NCBI GenBank assembly: GCA_002421605.1
Contig: DISJ01000009.1
Coordinates: 125,130-189,129 of the forward strand
Length of the DNA stretch: 64,000 nt
From: Rhodobacteraceae bacterium UBA6213
Lineage (GTDB): Bacteria > Pseudomonadota > Alphaproteobacteria > Rhodobacterales > Rhodobacteraceae
Direction of reading: 5' to 3'
Part shown: in pieces, positions 1-7,627 of the stretch
Layout: every line of letters begins with the position of its first letter
Position numbering within the stretch: position 1 is the first letter of the stretch
Made by a program: the position numbers and the translations under genes
The notes under the pieces: model-generated
Databases searched by the model: none
The model's input: the letters and a program-made list of their open reading frames with translations, nothing else
Told to the model about the DNA's origin: nothing

Positions 1-1
1 G

Positions 2-478
2 ATCGAATATGCCTCGTTCACCTGCCCGCATTGCGGCGACTTTCACTTGGATGTCTATGCGCCGCTTAAGACCGACTACATCGACACCGGCTTGATCAAG
101 TTCATCCACCGCGAGGTGTATTTTGACAAGTTCGGCCTGATGGCTGCAATGATCGCCAATTGCGGCGGGGCAGAGAAATACTTTCCGGTCATGGGCGTCA
201 TCTATGACACCCAGGCGGAATGGTTTGGCGACGGCGCCGAGGCAACGATCATTAACAACCTCATCAAGATCGGCCTGAAATCAGGTCTGTCGCAAGAGGC
301 GGTCAACGCTTGCGTTGCTGATAATGCGCGGGCCGAAGCGATGGTCGCAAACTACCTTGCGCGCGCCGGGGCCGACGATGTCAACGCAACGCCCACGCTG
401 TTTGTGAATGGCGTGAAGTATTCCAACATGGCCTACGCAGATCTCAAGAAAATTATCGACGCCGAACTGGCTAAGTAA
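2..478 (+). CDS. DsbA-family thiol:disulfide oxidoreductase, 5' end outside window
   Basis: The open frame runs in from the left edge, so the N-terminus with any signal peptide is missing; 158 residues remain. A CPHC active site lies near the start (bases 23-34), typical of thioredoxin-fold DsbA proteins (thioredoxin_4 family), followed by the helical insert and a C-terminal thioredoxin part with the usual cis-Pro segment (TPTLFVNG). Family members oxidise cysteine pairs in exported proteins in the periplasm. It ends two bases before the CoA-transferase gene, so the two may be cotranscribed although no functional link is obvious. The family call is firm; the exact substrate role is not. Confidence 0.88.
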   Translation: MEYASFTCPHCGDFHLDVYAPLKTDYIDTGLIKFIHREVYFDKFGLMAAMIANCGGAEKYFPVMGVIYDTQAEWFGDGAEATIINNLIKIGLKSGLSQEAVNACVADNARAEAMVANYLARAGADDVNATPTLFVNGVKYSNMAYADLKKIIDAELAK

Positions 479-480
479 GC

Positions 481-1617
481 ATGACGCCGCTTGCCGGGTT
501 AAAAGTCGTTGAACTCGCCAGAATTCTTGCCGGGCCATGGGCCGGGCAAATTTTGGCAGATCTCGGCGCTGATGTGATTAAGGTTGAGGCACCCGAAGGC
601 GATGATACTCGCCGTTGGGGGCCACCGTTTCTGACCCACCAAGGCGAAGAGGCAGCGGCCTATTTTCATGCCACAAATCGGGGAAAACGCTCCGTCGTGT
701 GTGATTTTCGCACGCCCGATGGGCAAGCCTTCGTGCGCGACCTGATCGCAGATGCTGATGTAGTGATCGAAAACTTCAAGGTGGGCGGGTTGGCCAAATA
801 CGGGCTCGACTATGCCAGTTTAAGCGCGCTGAACCCGCGTTTGATTTACTGCTCGATCACCGGTTTTGGGCAAGATGGCCCCTATGCCGAGCGCGCGGGC
901 TACGATTATATCATCCAAGGCATGTCGGGGCTGATGAGCGTTACTGGCGACCCTGCGGGGCAACCGCAAAAGGTGGGCGTAGCAGTGGTGGACGTGTTCA
1001 CCGGCGTTTACGCCAGCACAGCCATTCTTGCCGCCCTGCATCAGCGCGCTGCCACCGGAGCCGGGCAGATGATCGACATGGCGCTATTTGATGTGGCGAC
1101 ATCAGTGATGGCCAATCAGGCGATGAACTACCTCGCCACCGGCACCTCGCCGCGCAGATTGGGCAATGCGCACCCCAACCTTGTGCCCTACGCGGTGTTT
1201 CCTTGTGCCGATGGTCACCTGATTCTTGCCACCGGTAACGATGCGCAATACCGACGACTTTGCCAAATTCTGAAACTTCCGGACATTGCAGAGGCAGCGC
1301 CGTACAGTACGAACGCCAACCGAATCGATAACCGCGATGCGCTGACCGATCTGATCGCAGCGGCGACGCAAAATTGGCAAAAGGCCGATCTTTTGGCCGC
1401 CTGCGAAGCTGTTGGCGTGCCCGCCGGGCCGATCAACGAAATGGCGGAGGTTTTTGACGATCCGCAAATCGTTGCGCGCGGCATGAAGATTGCGCCGGGT
1501 GGGGTGCCGGGGGTGCGTTTGCCAGTTCGTTTTTCGGGGGCGGAGCTGGCGCTTGATCGCCCTTCGCCCCGGCTGGGCGAGCATGACCGAGAAGTGCGTG
1601 ATGGCCTAAAGCCCTAG
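481..1617 (+). CDS. CaiB/BaiF family CoA-transferase
   Basis: A 378-residue class III CoA-transferase. The N-terminus (GLKVVELARILAGPWAGQ, then LADLGADVIKVE) is the conserved start of the CaiB/BaiF fold, and the Asp expected as acyl-enzyme nucleophile lies in the region around residue 160-175. Members move CoA between carboxylic acids (formyl-CoA:oxalate, carnitine, succinyl-CoA:dicarboxylate types); the substrate cannot be read from sequence. It starts two bases after the DsbA-like gene, and its last 12 bases overlap the end of the convergent lpxK gene. The cytosolic location and family are clear. Confidence 0.9.
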   Translation: MTPLAGLKVVELARILAGPWAGQILADLGADVIKVEAPEGDDTRRWGPPFLTHQGEEAAAYFHATNRGKRSVVCDFRTPDGQAFVRDLIADADVVIENFKVGGLAKYGLDYASLSALNPRLIYCSITGFGQDGPYAERAGYDYIIQGMSGLMSVTGDPAGQPQKVGVAVVDVFTGVYASTAILAALHQRAATGAGQMIDMALFDVATSVMANQAMNYLATGTSPRRLGNAHPNLVPYAVFPCADGHLILATGNDAQYRRLCQILKLPDIAEAAPYSTNANRIDNRDALTDLIAAATQNWQKADLLAACEAVGVPAGPINEMAEVFDDPQIVARGMKIAPGGVPGVRLPVRFSGAELALDRPSPRLGEHDREVRDGLKP

Positions 1618-2601
1618 CTGCGCCAGTGCCGCATTAAGCGGCGCAGGATCGGCCAACTTCAATCGTACCGGAAGCGACAGAACCTTGGGGCGAAATGCCG
1701 GCGGCAAGCGCACCGCATCCTTTTCGGTCGTAACCAGTTGTGCGCCGCACAGACGCGACTCGGTTTCCAGCCGGGACAGCAACGCGGGGCTGAAAGGCTG
1801 ATGATCTTCCAGCGCCTCGCCGCGCAGCACTTCGGCACCAAGCGCGCGCAACGTGGCAAAAAACTTTTCCGGGTGGCCAATACCTGCAAAGGCCAGCACC
1901 CGCAGCCCGGCCCAATCCATCCCCGTTTCCAACGGCATGAGTGCACCGCGCAGATGCGGCACGCCGATTTGTCCGCACCAGCGCGCAGAAAATGTTGCCT
2001 GCGCAGTGTCCGGGCCGATCGATAGCACAAGATCAGCGCGCCCCAGCCCCGTCACCACCGGCTCGCGCAGCGGGCCGGCAGGCAAGCAGCGGCCGTTGCC
2101 AAAACCCTTCACGGCGTCAACGACCACAATTGACAAATCCTTGCGTAGCGCCGGGTTCTGGTGCGCGTCGTCTAGCACCAGCGCCTGCGCCCCGGCAGCG
2201 ACCGCCGCCAGCGCGCCCGCTACCCGGTCACGCGCCACCCATGTGGGGGTGAAAACGGACAGCAGTAGCGGCTCGTCTCCGACGTCGTCGGCAGTATGGC
2301 TGCGCTCTGATACCTGTATTGGCCCTTTGGCGCGCCCACCGTAGCCGCGGCTAATTATATGCGCGTTTACACCACGCGCGGCCAGATGCTGCACCAGTGC
2401 AATCACCGTAGGGGTTTTGCCGGTGCCGCCCACGTTGAGGTTTCCAACTGAAATCACCGGCACCCCCGCCGCGAGGCCCGCGCCCGATTGCGCGAGCCGA
2501 CGCGCTGTCGCTGCGGCGTAAAGCGCGCCGAGTGGGGCCAGCAGCCGCGCGGCGACTGCCGGGCTGTTTGGCGATGTGAACCAAAATTGCGGGGCTCGCA
2601 T
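1606..2601 (-). CDS. lpxK: Tetraacyldisaccharide 4'-kinase LpxK
   Basis: This enzyme phosphorylates the 4' position of the lipid A disaccharide at the inner membrane. The P-loop is VGGTGKTP near residue 57, followed by ISRGYGG and, near the C-terminus, TTEKDAVRLP, all LpxK signatures. The N-terminal region (WFTSPNSPAVAARLLAPL) is the usual membrane-facing helix. I chose the ATG at 2601 (331 residues), which forms a TGATG junction with the waaA stop; a TTG one codon upstream is also possible. It follows waaA on the same strand, giving a lipid A/Kdo operon, and overlaps the convergent CoA-transferase by 12 bases. Confidence 0.95.
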   Translation of the reverse strand: MRAPQFWFTSPNSPAVAARLLAPLGALYAAATARRLAQSGAGLAAGVPVISVGNLNVGGTGKTPTVIALVQHLAARGVNAHIISRGYGGRAKGPIQVSERSHTADDVGDEPLLLSVFTPTWVARDRVAGALAAVAAGAQALVLDDAHQNPALRKDLSIVVVDAVKGFGNGRCLPAGPLREPVVTGLGRADLVLSIGPDTAQATFSARWCGQIGVPHLRGALMPLETGMDWAGLRVLAFAGIGHPEKFFATLRALGAEVLRGEALEDHQPFSPALLSRLETESRLCGAQLVTTEKDAVRLPPAFRPKVLSLPVRLKLADPAPLNAALAQLGL

Positions 2602-3857
2602 CAATCCTGCCCTCGATCTTTGCGCGCCCTTGCAGCGTCAAGCTCGGCCAACAAGCGGCGCGCTACCTGGTCTGCCACACCCGCATGCCCCGAAATCATA
2701 GCCCAAGCATTATGCGCCAGCGCCGCCACCCGGTCGGGCGCAATCAATTCTGCCACCACATCGGCCAATGCCGCGGGCGACGTGACCAGTCGGCACGCAC
2801 CCGCATCGGCCAAGCGTGCATAATCGTCTGCGTGCGGTCCTGTTGCGGGGCCGTGCACAACAGCGGAACCCAGCGCCGCAGCCTCCAGAGGCGAGCGTGT
2901 GGCACGGCCTGCGTTCAGCGTGCCGCCCATCCATGTCAGCGGCGCCAGTCGATACCAAAGCCCAAGCTCGCGCTCGTCTTCGACAATCAGCACCTGCACA
3001 TCATCCTCTGGTTCTTCTTCAGCGGCGCGCCACGCGGCGCGGTGGCCACGCGATGCGAGTTCGACGGCGATTTGTTCAGCGCGCCCGGGACCTTCTGGCA
3101 TCAGCACCAGCAGCATCCGATGCGCGCGCAGCAGCGCCTTTTCATGGGCGGCCAGCACGGCGCCCTCTTCCGCTTCGGGCACGGCCACGGCAAACCATAG
3201 CGGGCGTGACTGCAATTGCTGCGCCAACGCCGCGCGTTCGGCTTCGGTACAGGGCAAAGGCTCTACCGGTTCTCGGATCGGGCCAGAAACAACAACTGCG
3301 GCGGGCGAAACCCCCATCCTCTCAAGCCATGCAGCGCTGGCCTTGTCGGGTGCCATTGCGACATCGAAGCGCGCATAAACCGCGCGCGCAATAGCCCGCC
3401 ACCAAAGCCGTGAAAGCGCGCGCAGGCCTCCAAGTTGCGGTGATCGTGCTTCTAACAACGCAAGCGTCACACTCTGCGCTGATGCTTCGGATATCAACGC
3501 GGTGGGCAAAGCGTTAGGCGGCGGCGCACCGAGCAGCACGACTAGCGTGGGGCGCCATGCCGACAGCATCGCCCGCGCGGCGAGCACGGTATCGACAGGT
3601 GCCGACTGGCGCAGTGCACCCGCCGGCAGCGCCATCGTATCGGGTGCGCCACTGACCAAGACGCTCAAGTCTGGTCGAAGCCGCGCCAGCGTGCGCATCA
3701 ACTGCTGCGCCGCAATTGCCGATTCTGGCGTCGCAATATGCAGCCAGAGCAACGCACCCTCTGGTCGCTCAACCGCCGGTGCGTTTAGCGCTGGTCGCGG
3801 CGGCGCACCAGATGTTCGTAAGCGCAAATGTAGCCAGAGGGCAAATGAACGCGGCAT
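2601..3857 (-). CDS. waaA: 3-deoxy-D-manno-octulosonic acid (Kdo) transferase WaaA-like
   Basis: About 418 residues with the two-lobed GT-B layout of Kdo transferases: an N-terminal acceptor domain and a C-terminal CMP-Kdo domain with MGGTLNAG and a following PLEAAALGSAVVHGP segment. Kdo transferase adds Kdo to lipid IVA at the cytoplasmic face of the inner membrane. The N-terminal half is divergent: the family's HAASVGE motif reads HIATPES here and NARLS is replaced by LEARS, although the Glu is retained. Operon position directly before lpxK supports the call. The start is uncertain: an ATG at 3857 was chosen, a GTG at 3866 is the alternative, and neither has a clear ribosome site. Confidence 0.85.
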   Translation of the reverse strand: MPRSFALWLHLRLRTSGAPPRPALNAPAVERPEGALLWLHIATPESAIAAQQLMRTLARLRPDLSVLVSGAPDTMALPAGALRQSAPVDTVLAARAMLSAWRPTLVVLLGAPPPNALPTALISEASAQSVTLALLEARSPQLGGLRALSRLWWRAIARAVYARFDVAMAPDKASAAWLERMGVSPAAVVVSGPIREPVEPLPCTEAERAALAQQLQSRPLWFAVAVPEAEEGAVLAAHEKALLRAHRMLLVLMPEGPGRAEQIAVELASRGHRAAWRAAEEEPEDDVQVLIVEDERELGLWYRLAPLTWMGGTLNAGRATRSPLEAAALGSAVVHGPATGPHADDYARLADAGACRLVTSPAALADVVAELIAPDRVAALAHNAWAMISGHAGVADQVARRLLAELDAARARKDRGQD

Positions 3858-3995
3858 GTTCGGCACTGTTCAGAGATCGAACGCGGGGTGAATGCGTTGC
3901 GCCATTGGGTTTCCTTCAATCGCCGGGCCGGTCGAGCGAACCTATGCGATGCGGACGGGGTTCTCAAGCCGGGCGCGGCAGGCTATCGGAGACAC

Positions 3996-5090
3996 ATGAG
4001 CAAGAGCCTTGTTGAAATCTATGATGGTCTGGTTGCAGCGGGCACGCTGCATGCTGATCCGGCGCAGCGCGCCGCCTTGCCGCTGTTGGAGGCGGTACGA
4101 AAATCGCTTGCGGCAAAGTCGCGCCCACGCGCAGGCGGCCTGCGCGCCATGCTCGCACGCCAATCGCCCCAAACGAAGGCCAAGGGGGTTTACCTCTGGG
4201 GTGGGGTCGGGCGCGGTAAGTCGATGCTGATGGACCTTTTCTTTGCGAATGTATCCACCCCTGCCAAGCGGCGCGTGCATTTTCATGGATTCATGCAAGA
4301 AGTTCAGGCGAAGCTTCACGATTTGCGCAAGACCGAACTGCAAGATGTAATTCGCCCCGTGGCCGAAGCCATTGGCGCCAACGTGCGGCTGCTCTGCTTT
4401 GACGAAATGCAGATCGGCGACATTGCCGACGCGATGATCGTCGGGCGACTGTTTCAATACTTAGACGAACTAGGCGTAGTGGTGGTGACGACCTCAAACC
4501 GCGCACCCGACGATCTTTACCGCAACGGGTTGAACCGCGCCCTTTTCCTGCCCTTTATCGCGATGCTGCAGGCGCGGCTGACGGTGCACGAGCTGGAAAG
4601 CGAAACCGATTATCGCCAGCACCGACTAGCTGGGGCGCAAGTCTATTTCACGCCCGCAGACGCACGCGCCGAAACTGCGATGCAAAAGATGTGGGATGAC
4701 TTGACCGGCGCAAGTCCGGGCACGCCTCTGCGTCTGACGCTATTGGGGCGCGAACTGGTGATAGAGCACCACCACGCAGGGGTCGCGCGCGTCAGTTTCT
4801 GGGATTTGTGCGCCCGCCCGCTGGGCCCGGCAGATTATCTCGCACTTGCGGGGGCGGTGCGGGTGCTGATGATCGACCAGATCCCACTGCTTTCGGCGGC
4901 CAATTTCAACGAGGCCAAGCGATTCGTGACGCTGATTGATTCCGCCTATGAGGCAAAGCTGCGCTTGATCTGCTCTGCCGCAGCTTTGCCCGAACAGCTT
5001 TATATCGAAGGCGAAGGGGCTTTTGAATTTGCCCGCACCGCCAGCCGCCTGCGCGAGATGCAGGCCGTCGATTGGGCGCCACGCACCTAG
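3996..5090 (+). CDS. zapE: Cell division protein ZapE, AFG1-like ATPase
   Basis: A 364-residue P-loop ATPase of the AFG1/ZapE family. The Walker A motif is WGGVGRGKSM near residue 70 and Walker B is LLCFDEMQ near residue 130; the family motif VTTSNRAP follows. In E. coli ZapE acts on FtsZ rings during constriction; mitochondrial AFG1 relatives act in protein quality control. The frame is open from 3888, but the ATG at 3996 begins the family-like N-terminus. It is divergent from waaA with about 140 bases between them, and its TAG stop overlaps the stop of convergent folC in the tetramer CTAG. Confidence 0.93.
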   Translation: MSKSLVEIYDGLVAAGTLHADPAQRAALPLLEAVRKSLAAKSRPRAGGLRAMLARQSPQTKAKGVYLWGGVGRGKSMLMDLFFANVSTPAKRRVHFHGFMQEVQAKLHDLRKTELQDVIRPVAEAIGANVRLLCFDEMQIGDIADAMIVGRLFQYLDELGVVVVTTSNRAPDDLYRNGLNRALFLPFIAMLQARLTVHELESETDYRQHRLAGAQVYFTPADARAETAMQKMWDDLTGASPGTPLRLTLLGRELVIEHHHAGVARVSFWDLCARPLGPADYLALAGAVRVLMIDQIPLLSAANFNEAKRFVTLIDSAYEAKLRLICSAAALPEQLYIEGEGAFEFARTASRLREMQAVDWAPRT

Positions 5091-6358
5091 CTGTTTTCGC
5101 GCAGCACGCCCCCGGCAAGGTAGAGCGAGCCGCAGATCAGAATCCGCACGCGGGGTTCGGTGGCCGCAATCACCTGCACCGCCGCAAGCACGCTATCGGC
5201 GGTATTGGCGGCTATGCCCGCGGCCCTTGCTGCTGCCTGTGTTTCGGCGGCACTAAGCGTGTTCGGCTCGCCCGGAATTGAAACGGCGGTAAGCGTGGTT
5301 GCCTGTGCGGCGAGAGGGCGCAAGTAGCCTGCGATGTCTTTGGTGTTCAACATGCCGACAACAAGATGCGTCGGCCGGCGCGGCATCCTTGCCAGCGTCG
5401 CCGCAATTGCCTGCCCGCCTGCCGGGTTGTGGCCACCGTCAAGCCAAAGCTCGGCCTGCGGGGCCGCTTCCACCAGTGGGCCGCGCGTTAGGCGCTGCAT
5501 CCGCGCGGGCCACTCGGCGCGCGAGACTGCGGCTTCGCATGCCGCGGTGTCAAACTCCAGGTAGCGCAGCGCGGCAATGGCGGCGCCAGCATTTTCGATC
5601 TGATGCGGGCCGGGCAGGTTTGGAAGCGGCAAGTCAAGCAATCCCGTCTCATCTTGAAAGATCAGGCGACCGCGCTCTTCAAATGTCTGCCAATGTTGCC
5701 CGTGCACCAGAAGCGGGCTACCCAACCGGGCGGCGCGCGCCTCGATCACCGCTAGCGCATCGGGGGCTTGCGGGCCGACCACGCAAGGTACGCCGCGCTT
5801 TAGGATGCCAGCTTTCTCGCCAGCAATCTCGGGTAAGGTTTCGCCAAGATATTGCTGATGGTCGATCGAAACCGGCGTGATGACGCACAGGGCCGGGCGG
5901 GCGAGCACATTGGTCGCATCAAGCCTGCCGCCAAGGCCGACCTCAAGTAGAGTGTAGTCAGCGGGCGTGCGCGCAAAGGCAAGGAACGCCGCGCAAGTAG
6001 TGATCTCGAAAAAGGTGATCGGCTGGCCGAGGTTTGCATGTTCGCTTTCATCAAGCAGCGCGGCTAGTTGCGGCTCGGGTATGATTTTCCCGGCAATGCG
6101 GATGCGTTCGTGAAACCGGGCAAGATGCGGCGAGGTATAGGCGTGCACGGCTTTGCCCGCAGCCTCCATGCCTGCGCGCAACATCGCTTGGGTCGAGCCT
6201 TTGCCATTCGTGCCCGCAATATGGATAACCGGCGGAATTGCAGCTTCCGGATGGCCCAAGGCCGCCAGAAGCCGCTCGACCCGATCCAGCGTGAGGTCGA
6301 TGATCTTCGGATGAAGCGTCATCAGGCGGGTCAGAATTTCGTCGGATGGCTGGGGCAT
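5087..6358 (-). CDS. folC: Bifunctional folylpolyglutamate/dihydrofolate synthase FolC
   Basis: FolC joins dihydropteroate and glutamate to dihydrofolate and extends the polyglutamate tail. The 423-residue protein has the Mur-ligase type P-loop IAGTNGKGST near residue 47, the metal-binding EVGLGGRLDATN region near 140, and the C-terminal DGGHNPAGGQA motif. It lies downstream of accD on the same strand after a 93-base gap that holds a hairpin, the usual accD-folC order of alphaproteobacteria. Cytosolic. Confidence 0.96.
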   Translation of the reverse strand: MPQPSDEILTRLMTLHPKIIDLTLDRVERLLAALGHPEAAIPPVIHIAGTNGKGSTQAMLRAGMEAAGKAVHAYTSPHLARFHERIRIAGKIIPEPQLAALLDESEHANLGQPITFFEITTCAAFLAFARTPADYTLLEVGLGGRLDATNVLARPALCVITPVSIDHQQYLGETLPEIAGEKAGILKRGVPCVVGPQAPDALAVIEARAARLGSPLLVHGQHWQTFEERGRLIFQDETGLLDLPLPNLPGPHQIENAGAAIAALRYLEFDTAACEAAVSRAEWPARMQRLTRGPLVEAAPQAELWLDGGHNPAGGQAIAATLARMPRRPTHLVVGMLNTKDIAGYLRPLAAQATTLTAVSIPGEPNTLSAAETQAAARAAGIAANTADSVLAAVQVIAATEPRVRILICGSLYLAGGVLRENS

Positions 6359-6382
6359 CGCAGGGTTCCGGCTAAGGGAGAA

Positions 6383-6399
6383 GGGGGACTTTGGCCCCC
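6383..6399 (-). terminator. Weak hairpin between accD and folC
   Basis: Read on the minus strand, five G (paired with five C) flank a seven-base loop; the stem is followed by a T-rich stretch (TTCTCCCTT) before folC. It could lower read-through from accD into folC. A second short element at 6423-6438 on the plus strand (CCCC-AGA-GGGG then five T) could stop antisense transcription into accD. Both stems are short, so confidence is low. Confidence 0.35.
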
Positions 6400-6451
6400 G
6401 CTTGCACTGGCACGCAATGCGTCCCCAGAGGGGTTTTTGGTAAATGAAGGC

Positions 6452-7348
6452 TTAAGGGGTGGCGGCGCGGGGGGCGGGCAAATCGGCAACGATAGCCGGG
6501 GGCAGGCGCAGCATCTGGCGCAGGATGGTAATGAGTTCGCTGCGCATGTTCTTGCGGTGTGTCACGCGGTCAAGCATGCCGTGGTCAAGCAGGTATTCGG
6601 CGCGTTGAAAGCCCTCGGGCAGTTTTTCGCGGATCGTCTGTTCGATCACACGCGGCCCCGCGAAACAGATCAATGCGTTGGGTTCGGCAATTTGAACATC
6701 GCCCAACATGGCATAAGAGGCGGTGACGCCGCCGGTCGTTGGGTGGGTGAGCACAACGATATAGGGAAGGCGCGCTTCTTTCAGCATCTGCACTGCCACG
6801 GTGGTGCGCGGCATTTGCATGAGGCTCAGAATCCCTTCCTGCATACGTGCACCGCCCGCCGCAGAAAACAGCACCAAGGGACGCTTGAGCTTTACTGCGC
6901 GCTCGGCTGCGGCGACAATTGCGTTGCCCACATACATGCCCATCGAGCCGCCCATAAAGGCAAAGTCCTGCGCTGCGGCAACAATCGGCGTGCGCCCAAT
7001 TTCGCCTTCAACAACCAGCATCGCCTCTTTTTCGCCGGTTGCTTTCTGCGCGGCTTTCACGCGGTCTGGATATTTCTTCTGGTCGCGAAAGCTGAGCGGG
7101 TCTTGCACCGGGTCTGGCACAGCCACCTCGACAAAGCTGCCAGCATCAAACAGCGCATAAAAGCGATCACGCGGGCTAAGCGCCATGTGGTGATCACAAG
7201 ACGTGCAGACGTTGAGGTTTTCGCTCAACTCGCGGTGAAACAGCATGGTCCCGCATTCGGGGCACTTGGTCCACAGATTCTCGGGCACCTCGCGGCGCGA
7301 AAACAGCGAGTTGATCTTTGGCCGGACGTAGTTCGAGATCCAGTTCAT
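6452..7348 (-). CDS. accD: Acetyl-CoA carboxylase carboxyltransferase subunit beta AccD
   Basis: The beta subunit of the carboxyltransferase makes malonyl-CoA for fatty acid synthesis together with AccA. The 298-residue protein has the N-terminal zinc ribbon with cysteines at 29, 32, 48 and 51 (CPEC and CTSC) and then the crotonase-like carboxyltransferase core with GGARMQEG and the PTTGGVTASYAMLGD segment. I chose the ATG at 7348, which gives the standard start NWISNYVRPKI; an upstream GTG-type extension to 7408 is not expected. It is divergent from smc and followed by folC. Confidence 0.97.
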   Translation of the reverse strand: MNWISNYVRPKINSLFSRREVPENLWTKCPECGTMLFHRELSENLNVCTSCDHHMALSPRDRFYALFDAGSFVEVAVPDPVQDPLSFRDQKKYPDRVKAAQKATGEKEAMLVVEGEIGRTPIVAAAQDFAFMGGSMGMYVGNAIVAAAERAVKLKRPLVLFSAAGGARMQEGILSLMQMPRTTVAVQMLKEARLPYIVVLTHPTTGGVTASYAMLGDVQIAEPNALICFAGPRVIEQTIREKLPEGFQRAEYLLDHGMLDRVTHRKNMRSELITILRQMLRLPPAIVADLPAPRAATP

Positions 7349-7515
7349 CGGCGGTGCCCCCGTGACGTCACGTCGGGGTGAAATAGTCCTGCGGCGCGCG
7401 AAATGCAATCGCTCTGCAACTGCCGCCTTGCGCGCCGCATTCTGGCACGATGGGCCATGCGCAATATCTTCCCCGGGGTTGCACGAACGCTTCCAAGCGT
7501 TTCAACCGCATATCT

Positions 7516-7524
7516 TGTGGATAA
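7516..7524 (-). promoter_or_regulatory. Perfect DnaA box between accD and smc
   Basis: TGTGGATAA on the plus strand, i.e. TTATCCACA on the minus strand, matches the strong DnaA box exactly. It lies in the 279-base divergent region between accD and smc, 104 bases upstream of the smc start. I saw no second copy nearby, so it is more likely a DnaA-responsive regulatory site, or chance, than an origin. A perfect -35 element (TTGACA, 7559-7564) lies downstream on the plus strand but has no convincing -10. Confidence 0.5.
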
Positions 7525-7627
7525 CACGCCGGATTCCGCCAGATGCTGCGCGCGGCGGTTGACAGGGCGGCCTATCGTGCCAAGTATTTCCTGCCGGGTA
7601 GATACACCGGTGCAAAGGATCAACGGT

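Noticed and set aside
6068..7381. 437-residue plus-strand open frame
   Set aside because: It lies antisense to folC and accD, both clear families; the translation is rich in His, Arg and Cys with no recognisable domain.
7403..7627. N-terminal extension of SMC or a separate small gene
   Set aside because: The in-frame stretch has no SMC similarity, contains a DnaA box and a -35-like hexamer, and looks like promoter DNA.
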